From the NCBI GenBank assembly GCA_022828125.1, contig JAJEJD010000020.1, positions 558,001-622,000 on the forward strand: DNA of 64,000 bases. The letters are read 5' to 3'. Position numbers and translations under genes: made by a program. This document shows positions 43,262-54,340 of the stretch, piece by piece; position 1 is the first letter of the stretch; each line of letters opens with the position of its first letter. The notes beneath the pieces were generated by a model. That model made no database searches. It was not told the origin of the DNA and saw nothing but the letters and a program-made list of their open reading frames with translations. Source of the DNA: a bacterium (GTDB lineage: Bacteria; UBA8248).

Positions 43262-44007
43262 TCAGGGTCCACCGCCGGCAGGCTCAACTCCGCGGTCTCA
43301 CCCTCCTGGTAAAAGAGGATGCGCTTGCAGTTCGAACACGTGTAAATCCTGTCTTCCGAATCCCTGATCTCCAGAAAACGCTTGATGGTCTCCGCCATGC
43401 GGCAACCCTGGCAGGTGCGATTGACGACGGCGCAAACGGCGAGCCCCTTCCGGGCTCTCCTCAGGCTCTCATAGCGCTTCATCCACTCCTCGCTCACGCC
43501 GCCTGCGAGGGCTTTCGACTTATCGAGGAGTTGGCCCAATTCACGCTCGAAATCGGCTTGATGGTTCTCGTACTTCTTCACCTCGCCCTGCACCTTGCCC
43601 CGGGCGGTCTCCAACTCCCCGCGCGCGCCTGCGAGCTTCTCCTCGTGCGTCGGCATACTATCCATGATCTCGAGAACGACATCCTCTAAAGCGCTGATCC
43701 GGTTCTGATACCCTTCAATCTCGGCGCCCAGGGCGCGGTATTCCTCGTTCGTCTTGACGAGCGTCTGCTTGCCGCGCGTATCTCTGAGCTTCTGATCGAA
43801 GGACTGGATTTCGCCCTCCGCTTCACGCAGTTTCTTCCTGGCGGCTTCCACTTCCCCCTCTAGTTTCGCAACGGAAGACTCGAAGCTCGCCAGATACTGC
43901 TTTTCCTTGTCGACCGAGGCGGGAATTTTCGAAATCGCAGCGCGGCATTGATCCATCTTGACGTCAATCGCCTGAAGCTCCATCAAGGCCGCCAATTCCG
44001 GGTGCAC
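43258..44007 (-). CDS. coiled-coil protein with C-terminal C4 zinc ribbon (CT398-like)
   Basis: A 249-residue protein. Residues about 10-190 form a long antiparallel-type coiled coil (for example KLEGEVEAARKKLREAEGE), and the C terminus has two CxxC pairs (RTCQGCRMAE and YTCSNCKRILFY) of a zinc ribbon. Homologues such as chlamydial CT398 are proposed to contact sigma factor or secretion components; the role is not settled. I use the GTG at 44007 with GCGAGGAG 9 nt upstream, because the longer frame would run into the tRNA. The stop overlaps the RNase HI start. Confidence 0.87.
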   Translation of the reverse strand: MHPELAALMELQAIDVKMDQCRAAISKIPASVDKEKQYLASFESSVAKLEGEVEAARKKLREAEGEIQSFDQKLRDTRGKQTLVKTNEEYRALGAEIEGYQNRISALEDVVLEIMDSMPTHEEKLAGARGELETARGKVQGEVKKYENHQADFERELGQLLDKSKALAGGVSEEWMKRYESLRRARKGLAVCAVVNRTCQGCRMAETIKRFLEIRDSEDRIYTCSNCKRILFYQEGETAELSLPAVDPE

Positions 44008-44052
44008 TAGGTCATACTCCTCGCATCGTTCGGTAATCGACCAGAAATCGTG

Positions 44053-44127
44053 TGGTGGGCCCACCTGGATTCGAACCAAGGACCAGCCGGTTATGAGCCG
44101 GCGGCTCTACCGCTGAGCTATGGGCCC
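44053..44127 (-). tRNA. tRNA with CAT anticodon (elongator Met or Ile2)
   Basis: A 75-nt cloverleaf with encoded CCA: acceptor GGGCCCA/TGGGCCC, D-arm GCTC/GAGC, anticodon stem GCCGG/CCGGC with loop CTCATAA, T-arm CTTGG-TTCGAAT-CCAGG, discriminator A. CAT reads AUG, or AUA if the C is modified to lysidine. It is not an initiator: the 1-72 pair is G-C and the anticodon stem lacks the three G-C pairs in initiator order. I cannot settle Met against Ile2 by eye. Confidence 0.93.
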
Positions 44128-44204
44128 GATAGCAACGCGACCGTCAAGAGTTCGCATCGGTAAACCGGTGCGTCCTCCGCCTCGGGCGCCGCCCGTTCGC
44201 TGTG

Positions 44205-44235
44205 CATATATGGCCCCGCGCGCATTCAATGTCAA
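44205..44235 (-). promoter_or_regulatory. possible promoter for the CAT tRNA
   Basis: Read leftwards, a perfect TTGACA (44230-44235) and TATATG (44205-44210) with a long 19-bp spacer that also contains half of a 9-bp GC inverted repeat (44214-44222 with 44237-44245). The hairpin has no U tract and could be an rpoD 3-prime structure instead. Confidence 0.35.
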
Positions 44236-44253
44236 TCGCGCGGGGTTTGCGCA

Positions 44254-46038
<1,785 letters not shown>

Positions 46039-46114
46039 TGTCACTCTCCTCTTCGTCCGGTCAGGCAGTTTAACCACTGCGAATCCGTGAAAATACAAAA
46101 TCCTCGAAAACGCT

Positions 46115-48001
46115 TCAACGCGGAGAGGCCGCTCGCTGCCGCTCGCGCAAAAGCGCGTTTTTCCGCTCCAGGAGTTTCCACATTTCAGGGGAATCCTCCC
46201 CCTCCTGCTTTCGTGTCTGCTCGATGCGCTTCATCAAATCCGCTTCCATCTTTCGGCGGCGCCGCTCCTTGAGCCTCTCGATGCAATCGAAAAGCTCCGC
46301 CTCGACATCTTCGGGCTCCACTTCCACGACGGCCAACTCCACCACCAGGGCACGCGCGGCGGGACTCTCCAGCCTGTCCGCGATGGAAGCCGCCGTGAGC
46401 GAGGCCGCATCCTGGGATTTCATGAGGGCGAGGGCCTCGCCCACCGCCGGGTCGGTCATCAAGCCATCGGGCACCTCGGACGCCAACTCCGGCCTCATGA
46501 GCAAGAGCTGCAGAGCGTCCGTCTCGAATTTTGGACGATCGATGTTCTCCCCCAGCAGATCGACTTTTTCTTCTTCTCTTCGGGGCGAACGCTCCCGGGC
46601 GTTTTCGGCCTGCAACCGCTTCACCATTGCCGTCAGCGTGGGGTAGGGAATCCCGAGCTGATCCTCCACCAAAGCCAAATACTGGTCCTGAACGCTGCGG
46701 TGGCAAGCCCCGAGTATGGGCAAGAGCCGCTGGACGGCCTCGATTTTCTCGGCCTGGCTCGCGCCTGCGGCGATTCCGGCCATCGCGGTCCGGACGGTGT
46801 TCTCCAGAATGCCCTGCGCGGAGGAAAGCAGCCGGTCGAAGTCCTCCGCCCCGTTTTCTCCCAGAAACGTATCGACGTCGCGCCCCTCGGGCAGGTTCAC
46901 CACCTTGAGGCGCACGGCGCCCGCCCCGTCGCGATCGATAAAATTCTTGCGCAGCACGTCGCCGGCCACGAGCAGATCGGGCGCGCCCGCGAGGCCGAGC
47001 ATCCGCCCCGCCACCGAACCCGCGCGCTCGGAAGCCGCGAGACCCGCGGCATCGGGATCAAAGACGAACACGAGTTCCTCGGCGTGCGCCCGGAGACTCC
47101 TGATGTGCTCCGCCGTCAGCGCGGTGCCGAGGGGCGCCACGGCTTCGCGGAACCCATGCCGCCAGAGCGATATGACGTCGAAATACCCCTCCGTCACCAG
47201 GACGCGCTTTTTCTCGCGAATCGACTCCCTGCCCTCGTAAAAGCCATACAGCGTCCGACCCTTCTTGAAGAGCGCCGTATCCGGCGAATTCACGTACTTC
47301 GCGGTGGCGTGGCGCGGGTCGCTGTCGGGCAGCGAACGCCCGCCGAAGCCCACGATCTCGCCCTCGTGGTTGCGGATGGTGAACATGATGCGGTCGCGGA
47401 AGCGGTCGTAATGCCCGCTCCCGTCCTCGCGCCGCACCGCGAGGCCCGCCTCCGCGAGATCATCAGGAGACACCCCTCTTTTCCCCGCCGCCTTGATGAG
47501 GGCGTCCCAGCGAGGCGGCGCGAAGCCGACATAAAACCTGTCGAGGGCGTCTTCCGCGACGCCGCGCTCCTCCAGATACTTGCGGCCCCGCTCGCCCGGG
47601 CTGCTCTCGAGCGCCACTTTGAAAAATTCGGCCGCCAGACGATTCGCGGCCAGTATCTTCCCGCGCGCGTCGGGCTTTTGAGGGCTCCGCTCCCGGGAAT
47701 CCTCATAGCGGGAGAGGTCGATTCCCTGGCGTTTCGCCAGACGTTCGAGCGCCTCGGGAAAAGTCATGCCCTCGTGCTGCATCAGGAACTGAAAGACGTT
47801 GCCGCCCGCACCGCACCCGAAGCACTTGTAGATGCCCATGCGCGGGTTCACGTTGAACGAAGGCGTTTTCTCGTCATGGAACGGACAGAGGCCCTTGTAG
47901 TTCGTGCCCGCTTTCTTGAGGCGCACGAACTCGCCGACGACGTCCTCTATCGGGGCGCCGTCCCGTATCTGATCGACCACCTCTTCAGGCACTCGTCCCA
48001 T
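46115..48001 (-). CDS. dnaG: DNA primase
   Basis: A 628-residue primase that lays RNA primers at the fork. The N-terminal zinc finger is intact ([11 protein letters not shown] then [10 protein letters not shown]). The TOPRIM core has [15 protein letters not shown] and the metal-binding [14 protein letters not shown]-terminal helicase-binding region of about 150 residues follows. It sits between mutS2 (30-bp gap) and rpoD, reproducing the widespread dnaG-rpoD macromolecular synthesis order; rpsU is not present before it. Confidence 0.96.
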   Translation of the reverse strand: MGRVPEEVVDQIRDGAPIEDVVGEFVRLKKAGTNYKGLCPFHDEKTPSFNVNPRMGIYKCFGCGAGGNVFQFLMQHEGMTFPEALERLAKRQGIDLSRYEDSRERSPQKPDARGKILAANRLAAEFFKVALESSPGERGRKYLEERGVAEDALDRFYVGFAPPRWDALIKAAGKRGVSPDDLAEAGLAVRREDGSGHYDRFRDRIMFTIRNHEGEIVGFGGRSLPDSDPRHATAKYVNSPDTALFKKGRTLYGFYEGRESIREKKRVLVTEGYFDVISLWRHGFREAVAPLGTALTAEHIRSLRAHAEELVFVFDPDAAGLAASERAGSVAGRMLGLAGAPDLLVAGDVLRKNFIDRDGAGAVRLKVVNLPEGRDVDTFLGENGAEDFDRLLSSAQGILENTVRTAMAGIAAGASQAEKIEAVQRLLPILGACHRSVQDQYLALVEDQLGIPYPTLTAMVKRLQAENARERSPRREEEKVDLLGENIDRPKFETDALQLLLMRPELASEVPDGLMTDPAVGEALALMKSQDAASLTAASIADRLESPAARALVVELAVVEVEPEDVEAELFDCIERLKERRRRKMEADLMKRIEQTRKQEGEDSPEMWKLLERKNALLRERQRAASPR

Positions 48002-48031
48002 TCCGACATCCTCATTCCGAAACGCGGAGCA

Positions 48032-50386
48032 TCAGCGCAGGGCCAGCTCCACGTTCGTGACGCCCCAGCCGCCCTCCTCAGGCCGTGCGGGGCCGAACTT
48101 CGACACGAGCGCATGTTCTTTCAGACGCTCGGCGATAACCTTGGAGAGAACCCCCTCCCCCTTGCCGTGAACGATGCGGACCGACGCGATTCCCACGAGC
48201 GCGGCGTCGTCGAGATATTTGTCCACCATCTCGACCGCGCGCTCGGCGCGTACGCCGCGCAGTTGAAGCTCGGGCGAGAAATCATCCCCCCGCGACAAGA
48301 CGTCGTGCGTCACCGTGCTCCTGCGTCCAGGCGCGCTCGTAATATCGTCCAGAACCTCCACCACATTGGAAGACAGGCGAAGGGATTTGCCGTTCACCGA
48401 TACGGTCAACTCATCCTCTCCGTGCAATGCGGCCACCTCGCCCGTGCAGTTCATGAGCGGGATGCGCACCCTGTCGCCCACACGAAGCGTAACCGGCGCG
48501 CGCGTCGCCGCTTCCTTTTCCCTCCGGGGCAGCGCTTCCTCGATCCTGGCGCTCATCTCGTGGATGCGCTCGCGCGCGATACGCTTGGCTTCCTCCATTT
48601 CGAACGCCCCGCGCATCTCGTTCAGGAGATCATCGGCCTCTCGCCTCAAGTCCTTGAGGAACCGGGCCGCCTCATCGCCTCTTTGGCGCGCCTCCTCGCC
48701 CAACTGGCGCTCGACTTCCCTCTCTTGCTCTTCGACTTGCGCCCGCCGGGCCGAAAGGTCGGCCTCTTTTTCTTCCATCTCGCGCTCCTGCTCGGAGAGG
48801 TTCGCCATCAGCCGATCCACCTGAACGGGGCCTTTCATGAGCAGCGCCTCCGCGCGCGCCAGCACGGACTCGGGCAAACCCATCTTCTGCGCCACCGACA
48901 TGGCGTTGCTCGGCCCCGCTGCGCCCATGCGGATCCGGTAGGTGGGCGAGAGGTCATCGGCGTCGAACTCCACCGAGGCGTTCTCGGCGTGCGCGGCCCC
49001 GTAGGCGTAATGCTTGAGCGCATCGTGGTGCGTCGTCACGATGCAGAGCGCGCCGCTCTCGGCCAGATGCTCGAGCACGGAGACGCCGATGGCCGAACCC
49101 TCCGCCGGGTCGGTTCCGGAGCCCAACTCGTCCAGGAGCACGAGCACGCCCTCATCCGCCTCGCGCACAGCGCCCGATACGCGCGCCATGTGGCCCGAGA
49201 AGGTGCTCAGGTTCTGCTGAATGTCCTGTTCATCCCCGATGTCGGCGACGAGCGCCTTGACGACGGGCAGCGCGCTTTCGGGCGCAGCCGGTATGGGCAC
49301 GCCGCACTGGTGAAGCGCGGCGCAAAGGCCCACCGTCTTCAAGGCCACCGTCTTGCCGCCCGTGTTGGGGCCGGTGATGAGGAGTTGGCGCACTCCGTCT
49401 CTTCCGACTTCGAGGTCGATGGGCACCACCTGCTCCTTTGGCACGGCGCCGACGCCCGCCGTGAGCAGTGGATGCCGCGCGGCTTTGAGCCTAATGCTCC
49501 CGTCCGCGCTCGCCTGAGCGCGCGCGCCGCGCCAATCGACCCCCAACCGCGCCTTCGCCCAGATGAGGTCGAGCGCCGCCAGACAACCCACCAGATAAAC
49601 GATTGCCTCGCGCGCCGCCATGACCTCCGCGGTCAACTCGCGCAAGATTCTCTCCACCTCCGCGCGTTCGGCCTCGCGTTCCTCGGCGATGGCGTTGTTG
49701 ACGGGCACCGCAGAGAGCGGTTCGACGAAAAGCGTCTCCCCGCTAGCGGAGCGATCCTGTATCACGCCCTCGAAGGAGCGCTTGAAGGTCGTCCTGGCGG
49801 GGATCAGATACCGCTCGCGCCGCTGGACGATCAGGTTCTCCTGAATCGCATTCGGGTGCGCGGCCATTATCCTGTCGAGCAGGCGCCGTATCTCGGCCCT
49901 GAGCGCGCGCTGTTTCGTTCTCGATTCCTGGAGTTCTATGCTCGCATCGTCGCGCACCTCGCCGCGCTCATCGAGAATGCGCCTGATACGCGCGGCCAGG
50001 GGATATTGCATATCCGCACTGTGAATACGCATCCGGAGCCTCGGCAGCCTCTCGGCGCGCTCCTCCACGAAGCGGCGGACGTCGGAGGCGAGACTCAGCA
50101 ACGAGAGAATCGAGAGGAATTTTTCGCCCTCGAGGTTCCCTCCCCTGCGCCTGATGTCCTCGAGCCACCCTTCGGGGTCATCGAAAGCGGCCAGCGGCAT
50201 GAATTCTCCCGCGCCCAGCAGCGTCACCGCCTCATCCGTCTCGTCGAGCAGGGTATCGACCTCGAAAGACGAGGTAAGCGGGGCGAGCGCCCCGGCCGCG
50301 GCCGCGCCGGACGCGGAGGCGCAGCGAGCCTCCAGCAGCTTCAGAACATTTGCGAATTCAATGCCTTGCAGTGTGCGGCTATCCAT
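48032..50386 (-). CDS. mutS2: MutS2 ATPase/endonuclease
   Basis: A 784-residue MutS-family protein without the mismatch-recognition domain. Core and clamp helices occupy about 1-330. Walker A GPNTGGKT is at 339-346, Walker B LVLLDELGSGTDPAEG from 415, and VTTHHDALK follows. A coiled coil spans about 520-640. A C-terminal Smr nuclease domain (LQLRGVRAERAVEMVDKYLD, IVHGKGEGVL) ends the protein. MutS2 suppresses recombination or rescues collided ribosomes in different species. It is first of a three-gene operon with a 320-bp leader. Confidence 0.95.
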   Translation of the reverse strand: MDSRTLQGIEFANVLKLLEARCASASGAAAAGALAPLTSSFEVDTLLDETDEAVTLLGAGEFMPLAAFDDPEGWLEDIRRRGGNLEGEKFLSILSLLSLASDVRRFVEERAERLPRLRMRIHSADMQYPLAARIRRILDERGEVRDDASIELQESRTKQRALRAEIRRLLDRIMAAHPNAIQENLIVQRRERYLIPARTTFKRSFEGVIQDRSASGETLFVEPLSAVPVNNAIAEEREAERAEVERILRELTAEVMAAREAIVYLVGCLAALDLIWAKARLGVDWRGARAQASADGSIRLKAARHPLLTAGVGAVPKEQVVPIDLEVGRDGVRQLLITGPNTGGKTVALKTVGLCAALHQCGVPIPAAPESALPVVKALVADIGDEQDIQQNLSTFSGHMARVSGAVREADEGVLVLLDELGSGTDPAEGSAIGVSVLEHLAESGALCIVTTHHDALKHYAYGAAHAENASVEFDADDLSPTYRIRMGAAGPSNAMSVAQKMGLPESVLARAEALLMKGPVQVDRLMANLSEQEREMEEKEADLSARRAQVEEQEREVERQLGEEARQRGDEAARFLKDLRREADDLLNEMRGAFEMEEAKRIARERIHEMSARIEEALPRREKEAATRAPVTLRVGDRVRIPLMNCTGEVAALHGEDELTVSVNGKSLRLSSNVVEVLDDITSAPGRRSTVTHDVLSRGDDFSPELQLRGVRAERAVEMVDKYLDDAALVGIASVRIVHGKGEGVLSKVIAERLKEHALVSKFGPARPEEGGWGVTNVELALR

Positions 50387-50802
50387 CGAACATCATCCAC
50401 GGATATGTGATTCAACGATTCATGACGCGCTTCGCGCCGGGGCATCATGATGTATGCTGAAAATCTCGAACGAAGATCAGGCGGTTCAACTCCGGCAAAC
50501 CTCCCTGGAATCAGTCAGGAATGCCGGCAGGGCGAAATGCTGCTCAATATCCTTTTTGCCGGTCGTTCTTCAATACGGGCCGAAGAACGAAACGTATATG
50601 AAGAAAATAAGGGGGACGACCCTCGTCATCCCGCATCTTTTTGAAATCAAATAGCTTATAAGCATTCAAAGCACGATCTGCGCATTTCACCCATTTAACA
50701 AGAACCAATATAGGAACCAAACCAGGAACTGTCAACAATAATTAAAATAATGAAACTTACCTGTCCCGGGAGGAAGAGCCATGCGTTTGCGATGAAGCGC
50801 TG
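50387..50802. other. 416-bp leader and spacer upstream of mutS2
   Basis: No gene is credible here; short open frames lack ribosome sites and family features. It holds a near-consensus leftward promoter (50707-50735), a perfect 9-bp inverted repeat TCGTTCTTC/GAAGAACGA (50563-50571, 50582-50590) with a 10-nt loop, and a weaker hairpin around 50608-50634 followed by a T-rich stretch. The long leader could hold an attenuator. Confidence 0.5.
50707..50735 (-). promoter_or_regulatory. mutS2-dnaG-rpoD promoter
   Basis: Read leftwards: -35 TTGACA (50730-50735), 17-bp spacer, -10 TATATT (50707-50712). Expected transcript start is near 50700, about 315 nt before mutS2. Confidence 0.8.
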
Positions 50803-51477
50803 CTATCTCTCGGATTCGGGCCTGCCCCCGCGTCCGAACCGGCGGGCGAGTTCCGCGAAAACCCGCCCCGGCGGTACGCCGCGCGCGGCCATCCCCACCA
50901 GGGTGTGGAACCACAAGTCGGCCACCTCGTTCGTTATCGCGTCCGGGTCGTCTTCCCTCATCGCCATGACGACCTCGGCGGCCTCCTCGTCTATCTTCTC
51001 CAGCACCCGCTCCTCGCCCCTGGCGAACAGGCGCGCCACGTAACTCGAATCCGTATCGCCCGCCTCTTTTCTCGTGAGAATCAGACGATACACCGATTCG
51101 AGCAAGTTCTGATCGAAATCGAGCGCCTCTTCGCCGTCCTCTTGCACAGGAAGAGGGACTTCGTTGAAAAAACACGACATCCGGTTCGTGTGGCAGGCCG
51201 GCCCGTCTGGTTTCACGATGAACACCAGCGCATCGGAGTCGCAATCGAGCCGCGCCGATACCAAGTGCAAATAGTTGCCCGACGTCGCGCCCTTGTGCCA
51301 AAGCTCCCCTCGGGAGCGGGACCAGAAGTGGACGGTTCCTTTCTCCAGCGTCAGGCGGAGCGATTCCTCGTTCACCCACGCGAGCGTCAGGACCTGACCC
51401 GTTCCCGCATCCTGGCAGACGGCAGGGGCCAGACCCTGCTCGTTCCACTTGACCTCGGGGATTTCCACCTCGCTCAC
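50803..51477 (-). CDS. hisIE: bifunctional phosphoribosyl-AMP cyclohydrolase/phosphoribosyl-ATP pyrophosphatase
   Basis: A 224-residue fusion performing steps 2 and 3 of histidine synthesis. The cyclohydrolase half (about 1-115) has [20 protein letters not shown], the metal-site DCDSDALVF and [13 protein letters not shown]. The pyrophosphatase half (about 125-224) has [25 protein letters not shown] (key part [13 protein letters not shown]). GTG at 51477 overlaps hisF as GTGA. The open frame continues upstream inside hisF but is not protein. It is the last his gene here. Confidence 0.95.
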   Translation of the reverse strand: MSEVEIPEVKWNEQGLAPAVCQDAGTGQVLTLAWVNEESLRLTLEKGTVHFWSRSRGELWHKGATSGNYLHLVSARLDCDSDALVFIVKPDGPACHTNRMSCFFNEVPLPVQEDGEEALDFDQNLLESVYRLILTRKEAGDTDSSYVARLFARGEERVLEKIDEEAAEVVMAMREDDPDAITNEVADLWFHTLVGMAARGVPPGRVFAELARRFGRGGRPESER

Positions 51478-52244
51478 AGCCTTACCTCCACGCCGCGCTC
51501 GCGCAGATAGATTTTCACCTCCTCGACCGAGTAATCGCCGAAATGGAAGATCGAGGCGGCCAGAACGGCGTCGGCGAAGCCTTCTTCCAGGCCGTCGTAG
51601 AGATGCTCGAGGTTCCCCACGCCGCCCGAAGCGATGACGGGCACGCTCACCCGCTCGGCAATCGTGCGCGTGAGTCCGAGATCGTACCCGTCCTTGGTCC
51701 CGTCCCTGTCCATGCTGGTCAGGAGAATCTCGCCCGCGCCCAGCGCGCACGCCTCCTCCGCCCAGGCCACGGCGTCCCGGCCGGTGGGGCGCGAGCCCCC
51801 GTGCGTGAACGCCTCCCAGCGGGGCGCATCCGCATCTTCCGCGACGCGCTTGGCGTCGATGGCGCACACGATGGTGGAGCTTCCGTAGCGCTCCGCCGAG
51901 CGCTTGAGGACGCCCGGGTCCCTGAGCGCCGCGCTGTTGATGCTCACCTTGTCGGCCCCCGCCCTAAGCAGATCGCGCACGTCCTCTTCCTCGCGCACGC
52001 CGCCGCCCACCGTGAGGGGAACGAACACGCGCTCCGCCGTTCGGCGCACCATGTCGAGCAGGGTGCCGCGCTTTTCCTTGGAAGCCGTGATGTCGAGAAA
52101 GCAGATTTCATCCGCCCCCATCTCGTCGTAATGCGCGGCGCACTCCACGGGGTCGCCCGCGTCGCGCAGGCCCTCGAAATTCACGCCCTTCACCACGCGG
52201 CCTTCCTTCACGTCGAGACAGGGAATGATTCGCTTGGCTAGCAA
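51474..52244 (-). CDS. hisF: imidazole glycerol phosphate synthase, cyclase subunit
   Basis: A 256-residue TIM barrel that, with HisH, closes the imidazole ring. Marks: [22 protein letters not shown] with the first catalytic Asp, [38 protein letters not shown] with the second catalytic Asp, and IASGGVG. The start is TTG at 52244 with GGAG 8 nt upstream inside the end of hisA (7-bp overlap). Confidence 0.96.
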   Translation of the reverse strand: MLAKRIIPCLDVKEGRVVKGVNFEGLRDAGDPVECAAHYDEMGADEICFLDITASKEKRGTLLDMVRRTAERVFVPLTVGGGVREEEDVRDLLRAGADKVSINSAALRDPGVLKRSAERYGSSTIVCAIDAKRVAEDADAPRWEAFTHGGSRPTGRDAVAWAEEACALGAGEILLTSMDRDGTKDGYDLGLTRTIAERVSVPVIASGGVGNLEHLYDGLEEGFADAVLAASIFHFGDYSVEEVKIYLRERGVEVRL

Positions 52245-52963
52245 GAGAGCATCTCCATCGCTTTTGGAAAGTCCATTGTCCCCTCATAGAGGGCGCGCCC
52301 CACGACGGCGCCGATGACGCCTACATCTTCCAGGGGAATGAGTTTTTCCACGTCTTCGAGCCTGCTCACGCCCCCTGCGGCGATGACGGGCAGACCGCAG
52401 GCTTGGGCCAGAGCGGCGGTGGGTGCGGGGTCGAAACCCTCGAGCGTCCCGTCGCGCCTGATGTCGGTGAAGATGATGCCCGCCAAGGGAAGATGGGCGA
52501 AGCGGTTCGCGAGCGATTCGGGCGACACCGAGTCCCCCTCCTCCCAGCCCGAGATTCTGACTTCCCCGTCTTTGGCGTCAATGCCCAGGAGAATCTTACC
52601 GGGATTCGCGCGGGCGGCTGCTTCGAGGAACGCGGGGTTCCTGAGCGCGCTCGTGCCCAGGATGACGAAACTCGCCCCTGCATCGAACACGGCCGCGAGC
52701 GAATCTTCGGAGCGTACGCCGCCGCCGAATTCCACGGGAACGTCCACGGCTTCGGCCACCTGCTCCAGGACGCCGATGTGGGCGGGCGCGCCGTCAAAGG
52801 CGCCGTCGAGATCGATGAGGTGTAAGCGCTGCGCGCCCTGCTCCACCCAGCGCAAGGCCCAAGCCACCGGGTCGTCGCCGTAGACGATCTCGCGCCCTTT
52901 CTGGCCCTGGATGAGCCGCACGCACTTGCCGCCCTTGAGATCGACCGCCGGAATGAGAAGCAA
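52238..52963 (-). CDS. hisA: ProFAR isomerase
   Basis: A 241-residue TIM barrel converting ProFAR to PRFAR. Marks: [15 protein letters not shown] with the catalytic Asp, [44 protein letters not shown] with the second Asp and VIAAGGVS. Start is TTG at 52963, giving the usual family beginning; the ribosome site is weak. The 680 bp upstream of it are gene-free, so it may have its own promoter or depend on read-through from hisH. Confidence 0.95.
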   Translation of the reverse strand: MLLIPAVDLKGGKCVRLIQGQKGREIVYGDDPVAWALRWVEQGAQRLHLIDLDGAFDGAPAHIGVLEQVAEAVDVPVEFGGGVRSEDSLAAVFDAGASFVILGTSALRNPAFLEAAARANPGKILLGIDAKDGEVRISGWEEGDSVSPESLANRFAHLPLAGIIFTDIRRDGTLEGFDPAPTAALAQACGLPVIAAGGVSRLEDVEKLIPLEDVGVIGAVVGRALYEGTMDFPKAMEMLSC

Positions 52964-53213
52964 AACGCCACCCCCGAGATGAAGTTTCCGTTTCTCTTGC
53001 GCCTCTCATTAAACCCAAACGGGTTTTATTGCAAACGCTTACGGGGAATTATCGCGGAAAAGAGAGCAAAAGTACGCGTGAGGCGGCCCGCCAGAGAGAC
53101 TGCCTCCAAGGGGTTGGGGGTTGAGCTCGACCGAGGAGGGAGGGTTCACGGCAAGCAGGGATGAGGGGTTCGGAGGGAATCATGCTTCACTCGCCCTCCC
53201 TTGGCTTGAAAAC

Positions 53214-53355
53214 CAACCCCCCCTACCCCCCCTTAACAGGGGGGTATGAAAAGGCAACCCCCACCGCCGGTAGAGGGGCTTTCGTTTTTTCTTGCCCCCT
53301 GACAAGGGGGGCTTTCTTTTTTTACCCCCCTGTTAAGGGGGGGTAGGGGGGGTTG
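53214..53355. repeat. MITE-like element with 33-bp perfect terminal inverted repeats
   Basis: Arms at 53214-53246 and 53323-53355 are exact reverse complements (33 bp), built of C7-TA-C7-TTAACA-G6 blocks. Inside is a smaller palindrome (53294-53312, GCCCCCT-GACA-AGGGGGGC). There is no coding capacity. No target duplication is obvious at the edges. Confidence 0.8.
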
Positions 53356-53439
53356 CCTTTATCCCCTGAGGAGGCGGTGTCGAAAAGAAGGGTCGTTTCC
53401 CTGCGCGCCGGAGCAACCCGAAAACCGCAGAATTCTCAT

Positions 53440-53554
53440 CCCTCACCCTGAGTAGCGGCGAAGCCGCGTATCGAAGGGCGAAATTCACGTCCGCCGGAGA
53501 AATGCGCTCCCCCATCCTTCGATACGGCGCTTTCGCGCCTACTCAGGATGAGGG
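53440..53554. repeat. REPIN-like inverted pair
   Basis: Two related arms of about 38 bp face each other: 53440-53477 and 53516-53554. Each contains a short GC hairpin flanked by CCTGAGTAG and TATCGAAGG. The first 20 bp of the left arm recur exactly at 7829-7848, so this is a dispersed family in the genome. Confidence 0.75.
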
Positions 53555-53644
53555 TTCGGGCGCTTGCTCGGGATGAAGGCGTCAAGCGTTCTGCGAAGCC
53601 CGATGCCGCGCGGTGGGTCAATTCCGATCGAGGAAGGGCCGCTC

Positions 53645-54313
53645 CTATGCGGAAGTGGCTTCATGCGCGCCGCAGATGTCGACGAATTTCCTCAAGATCC
53701 CCAAACCGAGCGCGCCGCTTTTCTCGGGGTGAAACTGGGTGGCGAAGAGGTTCCCCCGGTGGACGCTGGCGATGAACGGCACGCCGAAATCGCACGTCGC
53801 CGCAATCCAGGGCTGCGCCGCTTCGGGGGGCTCCGCATAGTAGGAGTGGACGAAATAGAAATGCGCCCCGCCCGGCACGCCTTCAAGAATCGGGGATTGA
53901 TTGTGAAACTCAGGCTGGTTCCAGCCCATGTGCGGGACCTTCAAGGGCAGCCCGCCGCCGTTTTCGGTCATCCCCTCGGGAAAGCGACGCACGCGCCCGG
54001 GCAGGATTCCCAGGCCCGGCGTGGCGCCGAACTCCTCGCTCTCCTCAAAAAGAATCTGGAGGCCGAGGCATATCCCGAGATAGGGGACGCCCCGCTCGAT
54101 GACGCGGCGCAAGGGTCCGGTGAGGCCGGCGTCCTCCAGAGCGCGCATGCAGTCCGGGAAACCGCCCACCCCGGGCAGGATGACGCCCGCCGCCGCCTCC
54201 AGGGTCTTCGGGTCGTCGCTCAGCACCGCCTCAGCACCGATTTTGGCCAAGGCGTTCCGCACGCTCAGGACGTTCCCCATGCCGTAGTCGACCACGACGA
54301 TATCGGCCGTCAT
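53645..54313 (-). CDS. hisH: imidazole glycerol phosphate synthase, glutaminase subunit
   Basis: A 222-residue class I glutamine amidotransferase feeding ammonia to HisF. Marks: VVVDYGMGNVLSVRNAL, LPGVGGFPDCM, the nucleophile Cys in YLGICLGLQILFE, VPHMGWNQ, FVHSYY and the catalytic His-Glu in NLFATQFHPEKSG. The ATG at 54313 with GGAGAG upstream is used over 54331. Its partner hisF lies beyond the repeat island. Confidence 0.96.
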   Translation of the reverse strand: MTADIVVVDYGMGNVLSVRNALAKIGAEAVLSDDPKTLEAAAGVILPGVGGFPDCMRALEDAGLTGPLRRVIERGVPYLGICLGLQILFEESEEFGATPGLGILPGRVRRFPEGMTENGGGLPLKVPHMGWNQPEFHNQSPILEGVPGGAHFYFVHSYYAEPPEAAQPWIAATCDFGVPFIASVHRGNLFATQFHPEKSGALGLGILRKFVDICGAHEATSA

Positions 54314-54340
54314 GCCGCTCTCCATCCCCAAAATGCCGCC

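Larger units (their letters stand above)
52964..53644. other. 681-bp gene-free repeat island inside the his operon
   Basis: No gene is supported. Contents: a short AAACCC/GGGTTT hairpin near 53012-53030, a GC-rich inverted-repeat element at 53214-53355 and a REPIN-like pair at 53440-53554. It separates hisH from hisA, which are normally adjacent. Confidence 0.8.

Noticed and set aside
46700-50410. Very long rightward open frame (over 1200 codons) opposite dnaG and mutS2
   Set aside because: It mirrors two well-supported genes, has no family motif and has the composition expected of an antisense frame in high-GC DNA.
50447-50654. Small rightward open frames upstream of mutS2
   Set aside because: Overlapping alternatives in two frames, no ribosome site, no conserved features, and they lie across the mutS2 leader.
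53161-53346. Short open frame across the GC-rich inverted repeat
   Set aside because: It is made of the repeat itself (proline/glycine runs) and has no start signal.
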